The notes beneath the pieces were generated by a model. It made no database searches and was not told the origin of the DNA. It saw nothing but the letters and a program-made list of their open reading frames with translations. From contig JABDGM010000001.1 of NCBI GenBank assembly GCA_013286045.1, positions 1 through 64,000 on the forward strand: a stretch of 64,000 bases of DNA. Direction: 5' to 3'. Within the stretch, counting starts at the first letter, position 1. The number at the start of each line of letters is the position of its first letter. The position numbers were made by a program, and so were the translations under genes. Below are positions 1 through 9,685 of the stretch, one piece after another. This DNA is from Planctomycetota bacterium. GTDB taxonomy: Bacteria; Planctomycetota; Planctomycetia; Pirellulales; Lacipirellulaceae.

Positions 1-1
1 A

Positions 2-3000
2 AACGGCGGCGCGGGTGGCGGCGTGGCAGCGCAACCCGGCGAGGACGGAGACGTTGCGCACGTAGTAGCCGGCCAATCTGCTTCGCCTGTGCTTGAAACG
101 TTCACCTATTCGATTAGTTGGGGCGACAGCTCGTCGATTCAAACCGGCGCGGCGACGATTGATACGCCGGGGGTGAATATCGGCGACATCGTGCGCGGTT
201 CGTTCGACGGCTCGCACACGTATGCGGATAACGGCGCGTACACGGTGACGATCACGGTCACGGACAGCCATGGCGGGAGCGACACGAAGACGACCACGCT
301 GAACGTTGCAAACGTCGCGCCATCGCTGCCGCTGAGCGGTGCTTCAAGCGTGAATGAGGGGTCGACCTATACGCTCAATCTGTCGTCGAGCGATCCGGGG
401 ACAGACACGATTACTCAGTGGACCATCAACTGGGGCGATGGCCCGGCGCAAATTGTGCCTGGCAACCCGAGCAGCGTAACGCACGTTTATGCCGATGGTC
501 CGAATAATTACACGATCAGCGCGACCGCAACGGATGAGGATGGCACGTACGTAGCGAACAACACGCAGGCGGTTGCGGTGCTGAACGTGGCGCCAACGCT
601 GGCGATTAGCGGCACAGCAGATGTGAATGAAGGCTCGTCTTACACTTTGAACTTGTCCGCAACGGGAGATCCGGGACAGGACACGATCAACCATTGGACG
701 ATCAACTGGGGCGATACGACCGAGACCGTAAGTGGGAATCCGTCGAGCGTCACGCACACATATGCCGACGGCGATGCGAGCTACGCGATTAGTGCTACAG
801 CGACCGACGAAGATGGTACCTACGCCGCCGGCAATACGGTGGCGGTAGCGGTTCATAACGTGGCGCCGACGCTGGCCATCAGTGGCGGTTCGAGCGTGAA
901 TGAAGGATCGAGCTATACGCTCAATCTTTCGTCGAGCGATCCGGGTGCGGACACGATCAGCCAATGGATGATCAACTGGGGCGATGCGACCGAGACGGTA
1001 AGCGGTAATCCTTCCAGCGTTACGCACACTTATGCGGACGGTACGGCGAATTACACGATCAGCGCTACGGCGACCGACGAGGACGGGACCTATTCGGCTG
1101 GCAACACGGTCGCCGTTTCGGTTCTGAACGTGGCGCCTACGTTGGCGATTAGTGGAGCGACAACGGCTAATGAAGGCTCGGTTTATACGCTGAGCTTGTC
1201 ATCGAGCGACCCGGGTGCCGATACGATTTCGCAGTGGACGATCAACTGGGGCGATGGCGCGCCGCAAACCGTTAGTGGCAATCCCAGCAGTATTACCCAC
1301 GTATACGCGGATGGGCCAAACAGTTTCACGATTAGTGCAACGGCGACCGACGAGGACGGTACTTACTCGGCTGGTAATACCGTCGCTGTGGCAGTCAATA
1401 ACGTGGCACCGACGCTGGTGATTGGCGGGGCGGCCGACGTCGATGAGGGATCGGTATACACGCTGAGCTTGTCATCGAGTGATCCCGGTGCGGATACGAT
1501 TTCGAAGTGGACTATTAACTGGGGCGATGGCGCGCCACAAATCATCGCCGGCAATCCAGCTGGCGTGACGCATACGTACGCGGATGGCGACGCCAGCTAC
1601 ACGATCAGTGCGACGGCAACCGATGAAGACGGCACATACTCGGCAAACAGCGTCGCTGTCGCGGTGCACAATGTTGCGCCCACACTCGCGCTGAGCGGGG
1701 CAGCGGACACGAATGAAGGTTCGGTCTACACGCTCGGTTTGTCTTCGAGCGACCCGGGTGCGGATACCATCACACAATGGACGATTAACTGGGGCGATAC
1801 GACCGAGACGGTGACCGGCAATCCGGCGAGTGTGACGCACACCTACGCCGATGGTGATGCGAGCTACACGATTAGCGCGACGGCGACCGATGAAGACGGC
1901 ACGTTTGCGGCAGGCAACACGGTAGCCGTGACCGTTCATAACGTCGCGCCCACGCTCGCGATTAGCGGCGCGGCGAGCGTCGACGAAGGGTCCGCCTACA
2001 CGTTGAGTTTGACGTCGTCGGATCCAGGGGCGGACACGATCAGCCAGTGGATCATCAACTGGGGCGATGCGACCGAGACGGTGACCGGTAATCCGGCGAG
2101 CGTCACGCACACGTACGCCGACGGGACGGCGAACTACGCTATTAGCGCTACGGCGACCGATGAGGATGGCACGTTTGCGGCAGGCAATACGGTGGCGGTG
2201 ACGGTGAACGACGTCGCGCCGACGCTCGCCATCAGCGGGGCGGCGGATGTGAATGAAGGGTCGAGCTACACGCTCGGCCTGAGTTCGTCCGACCCGGGCT
2301 CGGATACGATTAGCCAGTGGACGATTAACTGGGGCGATGCGACCGAAACCGTGACCGGCAATCCGGCGAGCATCACGCACACTTACGCGGATGGCGACGC
2401 CAGCCATACGATTAGCGCGACGGCGACGAACGAGGACGGAACGTTCGCGGCCGGGAATTCGGTTGGGGTAAGCGTTCACAATGTTGCGCCAACGCTGGCG
2501 ATCAGCGGGGCGGCAAGCACAAACGAAGGTTCGGTGTACACGCTGGGCCTCAGCTCGACGGATCCGGGTGCCGATACCATTTCGCAATGGACGATCAATT
2601 GGGGCGACGGGATCGAAACGGTGTCGGGTAATCCGAGCAGCGTTTCGCACACGTATGCCGACGGAAGCGCGAATTACACGATCAGCGCCACTGCGACGGA
2701 TGAAGATGGCAGCTATACGGTTGGCAATACCGTGGCGGTGACTGTCAACAATGTCGCGCCCACGTTGGCGATTAGCGGTGCTGCGAGCGTCAGTGAAGGG
2801 TCGAGCTATACGCTTAACCTCTCGTCGTCGGATCCAGGTGCCGACACGATCTCGCAGTGGACGATTAACTGGGGCGATGCGACCGAGACCGTGAGCGGCA
2901 ACCCGGCGAGTGTTTCGCACACTTATGCGGACGGCACGGCGAATTACACGATCAGCGCGACGGCGACGGATGAGGACGGCTCGTACGCCGCTGGCAATAC

Positions 3001-6000
3001 GGTAGCGGTGACGGTAAACAATGTCGCGCCAACGCTAGCGATCAGCGGAGCAGCGAGCGTAAATGAAGGATCCGGCTACACGCTCAATCTGTCGTCGAGC
3101 GATCCGGGTGCCGATTCGATCAGCCAGTGGACGATCAACTGGGGCGATGCCACAGAAACCGTGAGCGGCAATCCGGCGAGTGTTTCTCACACGTACGCGG
3201 ACGGCACGTCGAATTACACGATTAACGCCACGGCCACGGATGAAGACGGAACGTATTCAGCCGGGAATACGGTGGCGGTGACGGTTAGTAACGTCGCGCC
3301 GTCGTTGGCAGTCAGTGGCGGTTCGAGCGTCAACGAAGGGTCGGCGTATACGTTGAGCCTGTCGTCGTCGGATCCAGGCGCCGACACGATTAGCCAGTGG
3401 ACCGTCAACTGGGGCGATGCCACAGAAACCGTGAGCGGTAATCCGTCGAGCGTTTCGCACACTTACGCGGACGGCACGGCGAATTACACGATCAGCGCTA
3501 CGGCGACGGATGAAGACGGAACGTATTCAGCCGGGAATACGGTGGCGGTGACGGTTAGTAACGTCGCGCCGTCGTTGGCAGTCAGTGGCGGTTCGAGCGT
3601 CAATGAAGGGTCGGCGTATACGCTGAGTCTTTCGTCGTCGGATCCAGGTGCGGACACGATTAGCCAGTGGACGATCAACTGGGGCGATGCGACTCAGATC
3701 GTGAGCGGCAACCCGGCGAGCGTTACGCATACGTATGCAGATGGGACGGCGAATTACACGATAAGCGCGACAGCCACGGATGAGGATGGCACGTACGCCG
3801 CCGGAAATACGGTGGCGGTGACCGTTAACAATGTGGCTCCCACGGTGGCGATCAGTGGTGCTGCGAGCGTAAACGAGGGTTCGAGCTACACACTCGCTCT
3901 TTCGTCGAATGATCCCGGCGCGGATACGATCAGCCAGTGGACGATTAACTGGGGCGATAGCACACAGATTGTCAGCGGGCATCCTGCGAGCGTTTCCCAC
4001 ACGTATGCAGATGGTACCGCGAATTACACGATCAGCGCGACGGCGACGGATGAAGACGGCACGTATGCGGCCGGCAATACGGTGGCGGTGACTGTTAACA
4101 ACGTCGCGCCGTCGCTGGCGATCAGCGGCGCGGCGAGTGTGAACGAAGGGTCGACGTACACGTTGGGCCTTTCCTCGAGCGATCCGGGTGCGGATACGAT
4201 TTCGCGGTGGACGATTAACTGGGGCGATAGCACACAGGTTGTCAGCGGCCACCCTGCGAGTGTTTCGCACACGTATGCCGACGGCACCGCGAACTACACG
4301 ATCAGTGCTACGGCCACGGATGAGGACGGTTCGTACGCCGCTGGGAATACCGTGGCGGTGACGGTCAACAACGTCGCACCGACGCTTGCGATCATCGGTG
4401 CTGCGAGTGTTAACGAAGGGTCGAGCTATACCTTGAGCCTTTCGTCGAGCGATCCTGGCGCGGACACGATTAGCCAGTGGACGATTAATTGGGGTGACTC
4501 GACGCAGGTCGTAAGCGGGCATCCTGCAAGTGTTTCCCACACGTACGCGGATGGCACGACGAATTACACGATTAGTGCTACGGCTACGGATGAAGATGGC
4601 ACGTACGCCGCGGGAAATACGGTGGCAGTAACGGTGAACAACGTCGCGCCGACGCTGGCAATCAGTGGTGGGGCGAGTGTTAACGAGGGGTCGAGCTACA
4701 CGCTCAATCTGTCGTCGAGCGATCCGGGTGCCGACACCATCAGCCAGTGGACGATTAACTGGGGCGACGGCACCCAGATCGTCAGCGGCCATCCAAGCAG
4801 CGTTACGCACGTGTATGCCGACGGCATCAATCACTACATGATTAGTGCCACGGCGACCGATGAAGACGGTACGTATGCGGCCGGTAACACGGTGGCCGTG
4901 ACGGTTAACAACGTCGCGCCGACGTTGGCGATCAGCGGCGGAGCGAGTGTTAACGAGGGTTCGAGTTACACTTTGAGCTTATCGTCGTCGGATCCGGGCG
5001 CCGATACGATCAGCCAGTGGACTATCAACTGGGGCGATGGCACGCAGGTTGTCAGCGGTCATCCGAGCAGCGTTACACACGTGTATGCGGATGGCATCAA
5101 TCACTACACGATCAGCGCCACTGCGACGGACGAGGACGGCACGTATGCGGCTGGTAACACCGTTGCGGTGACGGTCAATAACGTCGCTCCGACGTTGGCA
5201 ACCAGTGGGTCGGCGAGCGTGAATGAAGGTTCGACGTATACATTGAACCTTTCATCGAGTGATCCAGGGGCCGACACGATTAGCCAGTGGACGATCAACT
5301 GGGGCGACGGCACGCAAGTCGTTAGCGGACACCCAAGCACTGTTACGCACGTGTATGCCGACGGGAACTCGACGTCGCACTATACGATTAGTGCGACCGC
5401 CACGGACGAAGATGGCACGTATGCGGCCGGGAATACGGTGGCAGTGAACGTTAACAATGTCGCGCCGACGGTTAACCCCGGCGGGCCTTACCAGACGTTC
5501 GACGATACGCCGATTGTGCTCACGGCGACGGCAACTGATCCGGCTGGCGCGGCCGATCCGCTCACTTACCAGTGGGACTTGGACGGCGACGGTATCTATG
5601 GCGAAACCGGCACGGCCGCCACGCGCGGCAATGAGGTCGGGTCGAGTGTCACTTACAATCCAAGTGGGCAGGGTAACACGACGCAGACCGTCAAGGTAAA
5701 GGCGAACGACGGCGATGGCGGTATAACCACCGCGAACACCACGGTCCAAGTGCTGGGCACGGGCACGCTGCAAATCGGCGGCACGCTGTACATCGTCGGC
5801 TCGAATTCGAGCGACATCGTGGCCATTACGATGTCTGGCAACCAAATCATGGTACTGGCGACGTTCAATTCCAATAACCCGATGTACTTCAATGCGTCGA
5901 CGATTACGGACATCCAAGTCAAGATGCGCGGCGGCAGCGACATTGTGGTCACCACGTCGAACGTCACGAAGACGATGACGATTGATGGCGGCGATGGCAA

Positions 6001-6532
6001 TGACCTGCTCACCGGCGGCGGCGGGCGGAACGTCATCCTCGGCGGCAATGGGAATGACATTCTTTATGGGGCAGCGGGCGATGATATTCTGCTCGGCGGC
6101 GCTGGGAATGATGATCTGCTCGGCGGCGATGGGAACGACGTTCTAGTCGGCGGCGATGGAAACGACATTCTGGACGGCGGCAACGGCCGCGATGTGCTCA
6201 TCGGCAGCCAGGATGACGATTGCCTCGACGGCGGCAACGACGACGACGTTCTGATTGGCGGCGTCACGATTCACGACAATGACGTGGCCGCGCTGGATGC
6301 GATCATGACGATTTGGGGTTCGTCCGCGTCGTTTGATTCGCGGGTTTCCACGCTGACGGGCTCCGGCGGGTTATTGCAGCCGGGCATCGCGGTGTTTGAT
6401 GACCACGATAACGATACGCTGGTGGGTAATGCGGGTCGCGATTTGTACTTCGCCGATACTAACCCGTGGGATGGTGCGGTTGATTCGGTCACGTTGCAGA
6501 ACTTGCAAGATCGGTTGATCGCTGTGACTTAA
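2..6532 (+). CDS. Giant exported PKD-like/RTX repeat protein, 5' partial
   Basis: The frame is open to the left window edge, so the N-terminus and any signal peptide lie outside; the first GTG (nt 23) is probably not the true start. A PKD-like domain (nt ~85-310) is followed by 19 tandem repeats of about 90 residues. Each repeat carries NEGSxYTL, SSDPGADTI, W-INWGD and ISATATDEDGTY. A diverged PKD domain follows (nt ~5460-5755, with YQWDLDGDGIYGETG), then RTX-type calcium-binding nonapeptides (GGDGNDxLxGG, nt ~5985-6260) and a short tail (WGSSASFDSR to the stop). Such proteins are usually secreted adhesins or surface-matrix proteins that fold with calcium; that role is inferred from family. 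The assignment as a repeat protein is firm, the biological role is not. A bidirectional terminator lies downstream. Confidence 0.9.
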   Translation, partial: NGGAGGGVAAQPGEDGDVAHVVAGQSASPVLETFTYSISWGDSSSIQTGAATIDTPGVNIGDIVRGSFDGSHTYADNGAYTVTITVTDSHGGSDTKTTTLNVANVAPSLPLSGASSVNEGSTYTLNLSSSDPGTDTITQWTINWGDGPAQIVPGNPSSVTHVYADGPNNYTISATATDEDGTYVANNTQAVAVLNVAPTLAISGTADVNEGSSYTLNLSATGDPGQDTINHWTINWGDTTETVSGNPSSVTHTYADGDASYAISATATDEDGTYAAGNTVAVAVHNVAPTLAISGGSSVNEGSSYTLNLSSSDPGADTISQWMINWGDATETVSGNPSSVTHTYADGTANYTISATATDEDGTYSAGNTVAVSVLNVAPTLAISGATTANEGSVYTLSLSSSDPGADTISQWTINWGDGAPQTVSGNPSSITHVYADGPNSFTISATATDEDGTYSAGNTVAVAVNNVAPTLVIGGAADVDEGSVYTLSLSSSDPGADTISKWTINWGDGAPQIIAGNPAGVTHTYADGDASYTISATATDEDGTYSANSVAVAVHNVAPTLALSGAADTNEGSVYTLGLSSSDPGADTITQWTINWGDTTETVTGNPASVTHTYADGDASYTISATATDEDGTFAAGNTVAVTVHNVAPTLAISGAASVDEGSAYTLSLTSSDPGADTISQWIINWGDATETVTGNPASVTHTYADGTANYAISATATDEDGTFAAGNTVAVTVNDVAPTLAISGAADVNEGSSYTLGLSSSDPGSDTISQWTINWGDATETVTGNPASITHTYADGDASHTISATATNEDGTFAAGNSVGVSVHNVAPTLAISGAASTNEGSVYTLGLSSTDPGADTISQWTINWGDGIETVSGNPSSVSHTYADGSANYTISATATDEDGSYTVGNTVAVTVNNVAPTLAISGAASVSEGSSYTLNLSSSDPGADTISQWTINWGDATETVSGNPASVSHTYADGTANYTISATATDEDGSYAAGNTVAVTVNNVAPTLAISGAASVNEGSGYTLNLSSSDPGADSISQWTINWGDATETVSGNPASVSHTYADGTSNYTINATATDEDGTYSAGNTVAVTVSNVAPSLAVSGGSSVNEGSAYTLSLSSSDPGADTISQWTVNWGDATETVSGNPSSVSHTYADGTANYTISATATDEDGTYSAGNTVAVTVSNVAPSLAVSGGSSVNEGSAYTLSLSSSDPGADTISQWTINWGDATQIVSGNPASVTHTYADGTANYTISATATDEDGTYAAGNTVAVTVNNVAPTVAISGAASVNEGSSYTLALSSNDPGADTISQWTINWGDSTQIVSGHPASVSHTYADGTANYTISATATDEDGTYAAGNTVAVTVNNVAPSLAISGAASVNEGSTYTLGLSSSDPGADTISRWTINWGDSTQVVSGHPASVSHTYADGTANYTISATATDEDGSYAAGNTVAVTVNNVAPTLAIIGAASVNEGSSYTLSLSSSDPGADTISQWTINWGDSTQVVSGHPASVSHTYADGTTNYTISATATDEDGTYAAGNTVAVTVNNVAPTLAISGGASVNEGSSYTLNLSSSDPGADTISQWTINWGDGTQIVSGHPSSVTHVYADGINHYMISATATDEDGTYAAGNTVAVTVNNVAPTLAISGGASVNEGSSYTLSLSSSDPGADTISQWTINWGDGTQVVSGHPSSVTHVYADGINHYTISATATDEDGTYAAGNTVAVTVNNVAPTLATSGSASVNEGSTYTLNLSSSDPGADTISQWTINWGDGTQVVSGHPSTVTHVYADGNSTSHYTISATATDEDGTYAAGNTVAVNVNNVAPTVNPGGPYQTFDDTPIVLTATATDPAGAADPLTYQWDLDGDGIYGETGTAATRGNEVGSSVTYNPSGQGNTTQTVKVKANDGDGGITTANTTVQVLGTGTLQIGGTLYIVGSNSSDIVAITMSGNQIMVLATFNSNNPMYFNASTITDIQVKMRGGSDIVVTTSNVTKTMTIDGGDGNDLLTGGGGRNVILGGNGNDILYGAAGDDILLGGAGNDDLLGGDGNDVLVGGDGNDILDGGNGRDVLIGSQDDDCLDGGNDDDVLIGGVTIHDNDVAALDAIMTIWGSSASFDSRVSTLTGSGGLLQPGIAVFDDHDNDTLVGNAGRDLYFADTNPWDGAVDSVTLQNLQDRLIAVT
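314..5458 (+). repeat. 19 tandem ~270-bp coding repeats
   Basis: Units begin at each 'VAPTLAISG'-type motif and recur every ~270 bp, with small length variants. Units 12 and 13 share a 98-bp identical run (3236-3333 and 3506-3603), while most other units differ every 10-20 bases. This points to a recent duplication or gene conversion of that unit. Confidence 0.93.
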
Positions 6533-6594
6533 TCGCGATTGATCTTCGCCCCCCGCAGTTTCGTCTCGCGGATCGAGACGAGTACAAAAAAGAA

Positions 6595-6626
6595 GCCGCC
6601 TGACTGAGAGGGCTCAGTCAGGCGGC
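6595..6626. terminator. Strong hairpin between convergent genes
   Basis: Perfect 14-bp stem (6595-6608 with 6613-6626) and a 4-base AGGG loop. An A-run at 6585-6591 becomes a T-run on the minus strand, so it should stop the minus-strand LysM gene well. It also follows the plus-strand repeat-protein gene by 60 bases and probably serves both. Confidence 0.85.
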
Positions 6627-6711
6627 GTTTCGCGGAGGCATTGAGAGTTAGAGATTTAAGGGAATTTGTTTCATAGGCATCGTCTCTTGATTGTTGGTCT
6701 CTCGTCTCAAG

Positions 6712-8256
6712 TTAGTTGTTCGAGGCAACTTGCTCGGTCGAGCTGATTTCCACGGCGGTGCGGGAAGCGACCGAGCCATCAGCCCGGACGATTTCCAAGT
6801 CGGCGTCTGTCGAGCCGGCTTGGTCGGCCTTTGGCAGGCTGACCTTCACCGCGTTCGCGGTCCACTGGGCAATCGCGATCTTCAGGACGCCTTGACCGAT
6901 TCGCAGGCGAGCCGAACCTGGCTTACCACCGAAGTTCTGGCCGTCGACGAGCAGCGTGCTGCCAGCGGGCACCTTGGTGCGAGCCACTTCTTGGTCATCG
7001 TTGCCAGCCGGCGTGGTGAACGAGGCGGGCTTGATCGAGACCGTGCTGGTCGCTGCAGTGCTGTCGGTGTCGGCAGGAACTGAAGTCGTGCTCGTTGCAG
7101 GGCCAGCGAGCGAGTCGGCAGCCGGTGCACTCGATTGGCTGAGCGTGCCGTCGGCTGCGATCGAGGGCAGGGTCAACTGCTGGCCTGGGGTCAGGGCTGC
7201 GTCATCAGACATGCCGTTGAACTGGGCGATCGCATTGGCCTTCGCACTGGTACCGTATTCCTTCAGCGAGACCGTGTAGAACGAGTCGCCGGGGAGGGTG
7301 TTGTAGCTGCTGTGGAAGGGTTCGAAAGCCTGGCCAGCGTTTGAGGTTTGGTCGGTCACAGGAGCACCGTCGCCGCCCGCGATTGGGCCTTGGCCGCCAG
7401 CAACCGGGGCACCGCCATCAGCAACCGGAGCACCTTGGCCGTCGGCAACCGGGGCACCTTGATCGCCGTAGACCGGAGCTACCGAATCAGCGTAAGGAGC
7501 CGATTGGTCGCCGCAGGAGTATTCGCAGTAGCAGGGCTCGCAGTACGATTCGCAGTACGAGGGGCTGTAGCAACCGTAATCGGAGTAGCAGCAATCACTT
7601 GGGCAGCAGAAGGTCGAGCAGAAGAAGTCGGAGAAGCAACCGTGATCGTGATGACCGTGCTTACCGCTGCTGTCGTGCTTGCCGTTCTTGCCACCGTTGT
7701 TGCTCGCCATCTTGTTGGATTGCTTGTTACCGTTCGAGCTGTTGCTGTTCTTGGAGCCGTTGCCATTCTTGTTATTGCTCGCGGTGTTGTTGGATTGCTT
7801 GTTGCCTTTGTTTGAACCCGACTGCTTGCTTCCGTTCGTGCTCGCGGTCTTGTTACCAGTCTTATTTCCAGCCGACGAGGTCGTGCCAGTGTGATTGCTG
7901 CCAGAGGTGCCGGTCAGCGTGCCGGAGGTCTTCTTGGCACCGTTGCTGCCAGGCTTGCTGGTGCCGGCGGTCTTGGCTGTGGTTGAGCCGGTCTTGTGAC
8001 TCGAGCTAGTCTTGCTTCCGTTGCCGGAGCTCGAGTGGCTGCTCAATTTGCTGCCGCTGGAGCTGGAGTGGCCGCTACCAGAGCTCATCTTCGAGCCGCC
8101 GCTGGAGTGGCTGCTGATGCTGCCGGACGAATGGCTGCCGCCACCGCTGGAATGGCTACCGCCGCCACCGAAGCCTTTGGCAAAAGCGGAATCGCCAACA
8201 ACGAGGCTGGCGACTGTTGCGAGGATCGCAATCGTGTTGAGGGTTGAGGTTTTCAT
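6712..8256 (-). CDS. Exported Ser/Gly-rich, Cys-rich protein with LysM and TIG-like domains
   Basis: The ATG at 8256 is chosen because GGGAG lies 8 bases upstream and the protein then opens with a signal peptide (MKTSTLNTIAILATVASLVV, cleavage near SAFA-KG). In order: a low-complexity Ser/Gly then Lys/Asn-rich region (~27-205, 'GNKQSN' repeats, His patch HGHHDHG), 12 cysteines within residues 207-248, an APVADGQG-type linker, a LysM-like domain (~311-366, PGDSFYTVSLKEYG) and an IPT/TIG-like C-terminal domain (~440-510, STLLVDGQNFGG). It is paralogous to the next gene in the LysM and C-terminal parts. LysM domains usually bind glycans. The cysteine cluster would suit a disulphide-linked envelope protein; this role is inference. 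Confidence 0.85.
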   Translation of the reverse strand: MKTSTLNTIAILATVASLVVGDSAFAKGFGGGGSHSSGGGSHSSGSISSHSSGGSKMSSGSGHSSSSGSKLSSHSSSGNGSKTSSSHKTGSTTAKTAGTSKPGSNGAKKTSGTLTGTSGSNHTGTTSSAGNKTGNKTASTNGSKQSGSNKGNKQSNNTASNNKNGNGSKNSNSSNGNKQSNKMASNNGGKNGKHDSSGKHGHHDHGCFSDFFCSTFCCPSDCCYSDYGCYSPSYCESYCEPCYCEYSCGDQSAPYADSVAPVYGDQGAPVADGQGAPVADGGAPVAGGQGPIAGGDGAPVTDQTSNAGQAFEPFHSSYNTLPGDSFYTVSLKEYGTSAKANAIAQFNGMSDDAALTPGQQLTLPSIAADGTLSQSSAPAADSLAGPATSTTSVPADTDSTAATSTVSIKPASFTTPAGNDDQEVARTKVPAGSTLLVDGQNFGGKPGSARLRIGQGVLKIAIAQWTANAVKVSLPKADQAGSTDADLEIVRADGSVASRTAVEISSTEQVASNN

Positions 8257-8430
8257 CGTTCTTACTCCCGGAAAAAGTGTTTTAATGCGTTTTGAGGGGG
8301 CGATTTTGCCCTTTTCCACCCTCTCTTACGGGCGGCGGAGGAACCGTTACAGCCGGCCGCGGGTTTTTCCGGATTTCTGCGATAATCGCCGGGAAATGCA
8401 GGTTTTCCGGCTGCAGGCTTGAAAAAAGAA

Positions 8431-8463
8431 GCCGCCTGGCGGATATGAACCCGGCCGGGCGGC
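8431..8463 (-). terminator. Rho-independent terminator after the second LysM gene
   Basis: Stem 8431-8440 with 8454-8463 (10 pairs, one G-T), followed on the minus strand by a T-run (complement of 8422-8427). It has the same GCCGCC stem base and A-run as the hairpin at 6595, suggesting a shared terminator style. Confidence 0.72.
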
Positions 8464-8517
8464 TTTCGTGGCGGTTTCGGCGTTCGCGTGGAGGGAAGGG
8501 GAGGCCGCGGAAACGGC

Positions 8518-9357
8518 TTATTTTGCCAACGCCACCCGGGGAGCCGCGATCAGCTCGATGCTGGTTTTCGAGGCGGCCGTGCCATCCGCTCGCATGATCA
8601 GGAGGTCGGCCGTGGAGGCTGCGGCAAGCTGGAGCTGCGGGAGGCGAACCTTGATGGCACTAGCGGTCCATTCCAGGACGTCCACCGTCACTGGGGCGTT
8701 GCCAATGCGCAGCTGGGCGGTTCCGGCCTGGTCGCCGAATTGTGCGGCGTCAACAAGTAGCGTGCTTCCCACGGCAATCCTTGATAACGAGGCTGCGGGG
8801 GTCGGGTTTACAATCGGAGCCGGCGCCGTCTTGGCCAAAGTGTTGGTCGTGCCTGCGAGCTGGCCCGGAAAATCGCTTCCAGACGCGGTGGGGAAGCCCG
8901 AGGTACTCGTTGTCGGGAAAGTCGACGTTCCGTTGTTCGAGCAGCCGGGAGAGCCGCTAGCGGTAGTGGATTGCTGCGGCGAGTCGGCCGCTGGGGCTCG
9001 CGATTGAGAAAGCTGGCCATGCGCGCCGATCGAGGGCAACGCCAAGACCTGATTCAAACGGAGGGCTTGAGATTCGGGGAAGCGATTGAAGCGGGCAATG
9101 AATTTGGCGTTGTCGCTCGTACCGTATTCCTTGAGCGAAATAACGGGGAGCGAATCGCCGGGGAGCACGACGTAAGTGCTGTGGAAGGGTTCGAAGCGAC
9201 GCTGATCGCGTGACTTGCCGCCTGAGTTCAGCACCTTCAGCCGGCCGTTGCCGGCGTTTTTGAGATTATCGGTATTGTCGTTTTTAGCGGCTGCAACGCC
9301 GGCAAATAAAATGGTTGCTGCGAAGGCGGCAGACCATGTGAGGTTAAAGAATTTCAC
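8518..9357 (-). CDS. Exported LysM/TIG-like protein, paralog of the neighbouring gene
   Basis: The GTG at 9357 is preferred: AGGAG sits 7 bases upstream and the product starts with a clean signal peptide (VKFFNLTWSAAFAATILFAG, cleavage near VAAA-KN). An in-frame ATG at 9405 has an identical ribosome-binding site and would add 16 residues. The mature protein has a LysM-like domain (FEPFHSTYVVLPGDS, then ISLKEYGTSDNAKFIARFN) and a C-terminal TIG-like domain (GSTLLVDAAQFGDQAG to RADGTAASKTS). It matches the neighbour in both domains but lacks the Ser/Gly and cysteine-rich parts. The two genes likely arose by tandem duplication. An exported envelope protein is likely; its ligand is unknown. Confidence 0.82.
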   Translation of the reverse strand: MKFFNLTWSAAFAATILFAGVAAAKNDNTDNLKNAGNGRLKVLNSGGKSRDQRRFEPFHSTYVVLPGDSLPVISLKEYGTSDNAKFIARFNRFPESQALRLNQVLALPSIGAHGQLSQSRAPAADSPQQSTTASGSPGCSNNGTSTFPTTSTSGFPTASGSDFPGQLAGTTNTLAKTAPAPIVNPTPAASLSRIAVGSTLLVDAAQFGDQAGTAQLRIGNAPVTVDVLEWTASAIKVRLPQLQLAAASTADLLIMRADGTAASKTSIELIAAPRVALAK

Positions 9358-9360
9358 AAA

Positions 9361-9419
9361 TTGTCTCCTACATGCAATTAAAAAATTGGGCACAGCGCCC
9401 ACCATCTCTTGTCTCCTAC
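9361..9419 (-). promoter_or_regulatory. Duplicated ribosome-binding site with hairpin between
   Basis: The 11-mer TTGTCTCCTAC occurs at 9361-9371 and 9409-9419. On the minus strand each gives AGGAG exactly 7 bases before an in-frame start (GTG 9357, ATG 9405). Between them TGGGC-loop-GCCCA followed by AATTTTTT resembles a weak terminator or attenuator. Confidence 0.4.
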
Positions 9420-9685
9420 GGCGATACGGCGAGCTGTTTCGGTGGGGGAACAAATTGGCAGACTGGGCATCAGCAACGTTACGAGGTTGAGGGAAAAGAA
9501 TGGGGCATTTGGGGAGACGGCCAGAAATTCGTGGTTATCTATCGACCCAAAGGAAATGGCCGCAAATAGCCTGGATCCCCCATGCCGGGCTGAGTGGGCG
9601 CGAGGTTAGAATAGGCTCGAGAAGGGGGCGGTTCCGTCCAGCGACAAAAACGTGAATCGCTTTAGGCGAAAAGGGAAACGGCGCA

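Noticed and set aside
1472-4834. Long Arg-rich frames on the minus strand opposite the repeat gene
   Set aside because: They arise because a 270-bp repeat keeps the antisense frame open. The products are Arg-rich, repetitive and without domains, while the plus strand encodes clear PKD/RTX repeats.
314-5458. Tandem repeats considered as a CRISPR array
   Set aside because: Units are 270 bp, fully coding and without spacers.
7341-8009. Plus-strand Arg/Ser/Cys-rich frame opposite the LysM gene
   Set aside because: Antisense shadow of the Ser/Gly/Asn-rich coding region; no start signal or domain.
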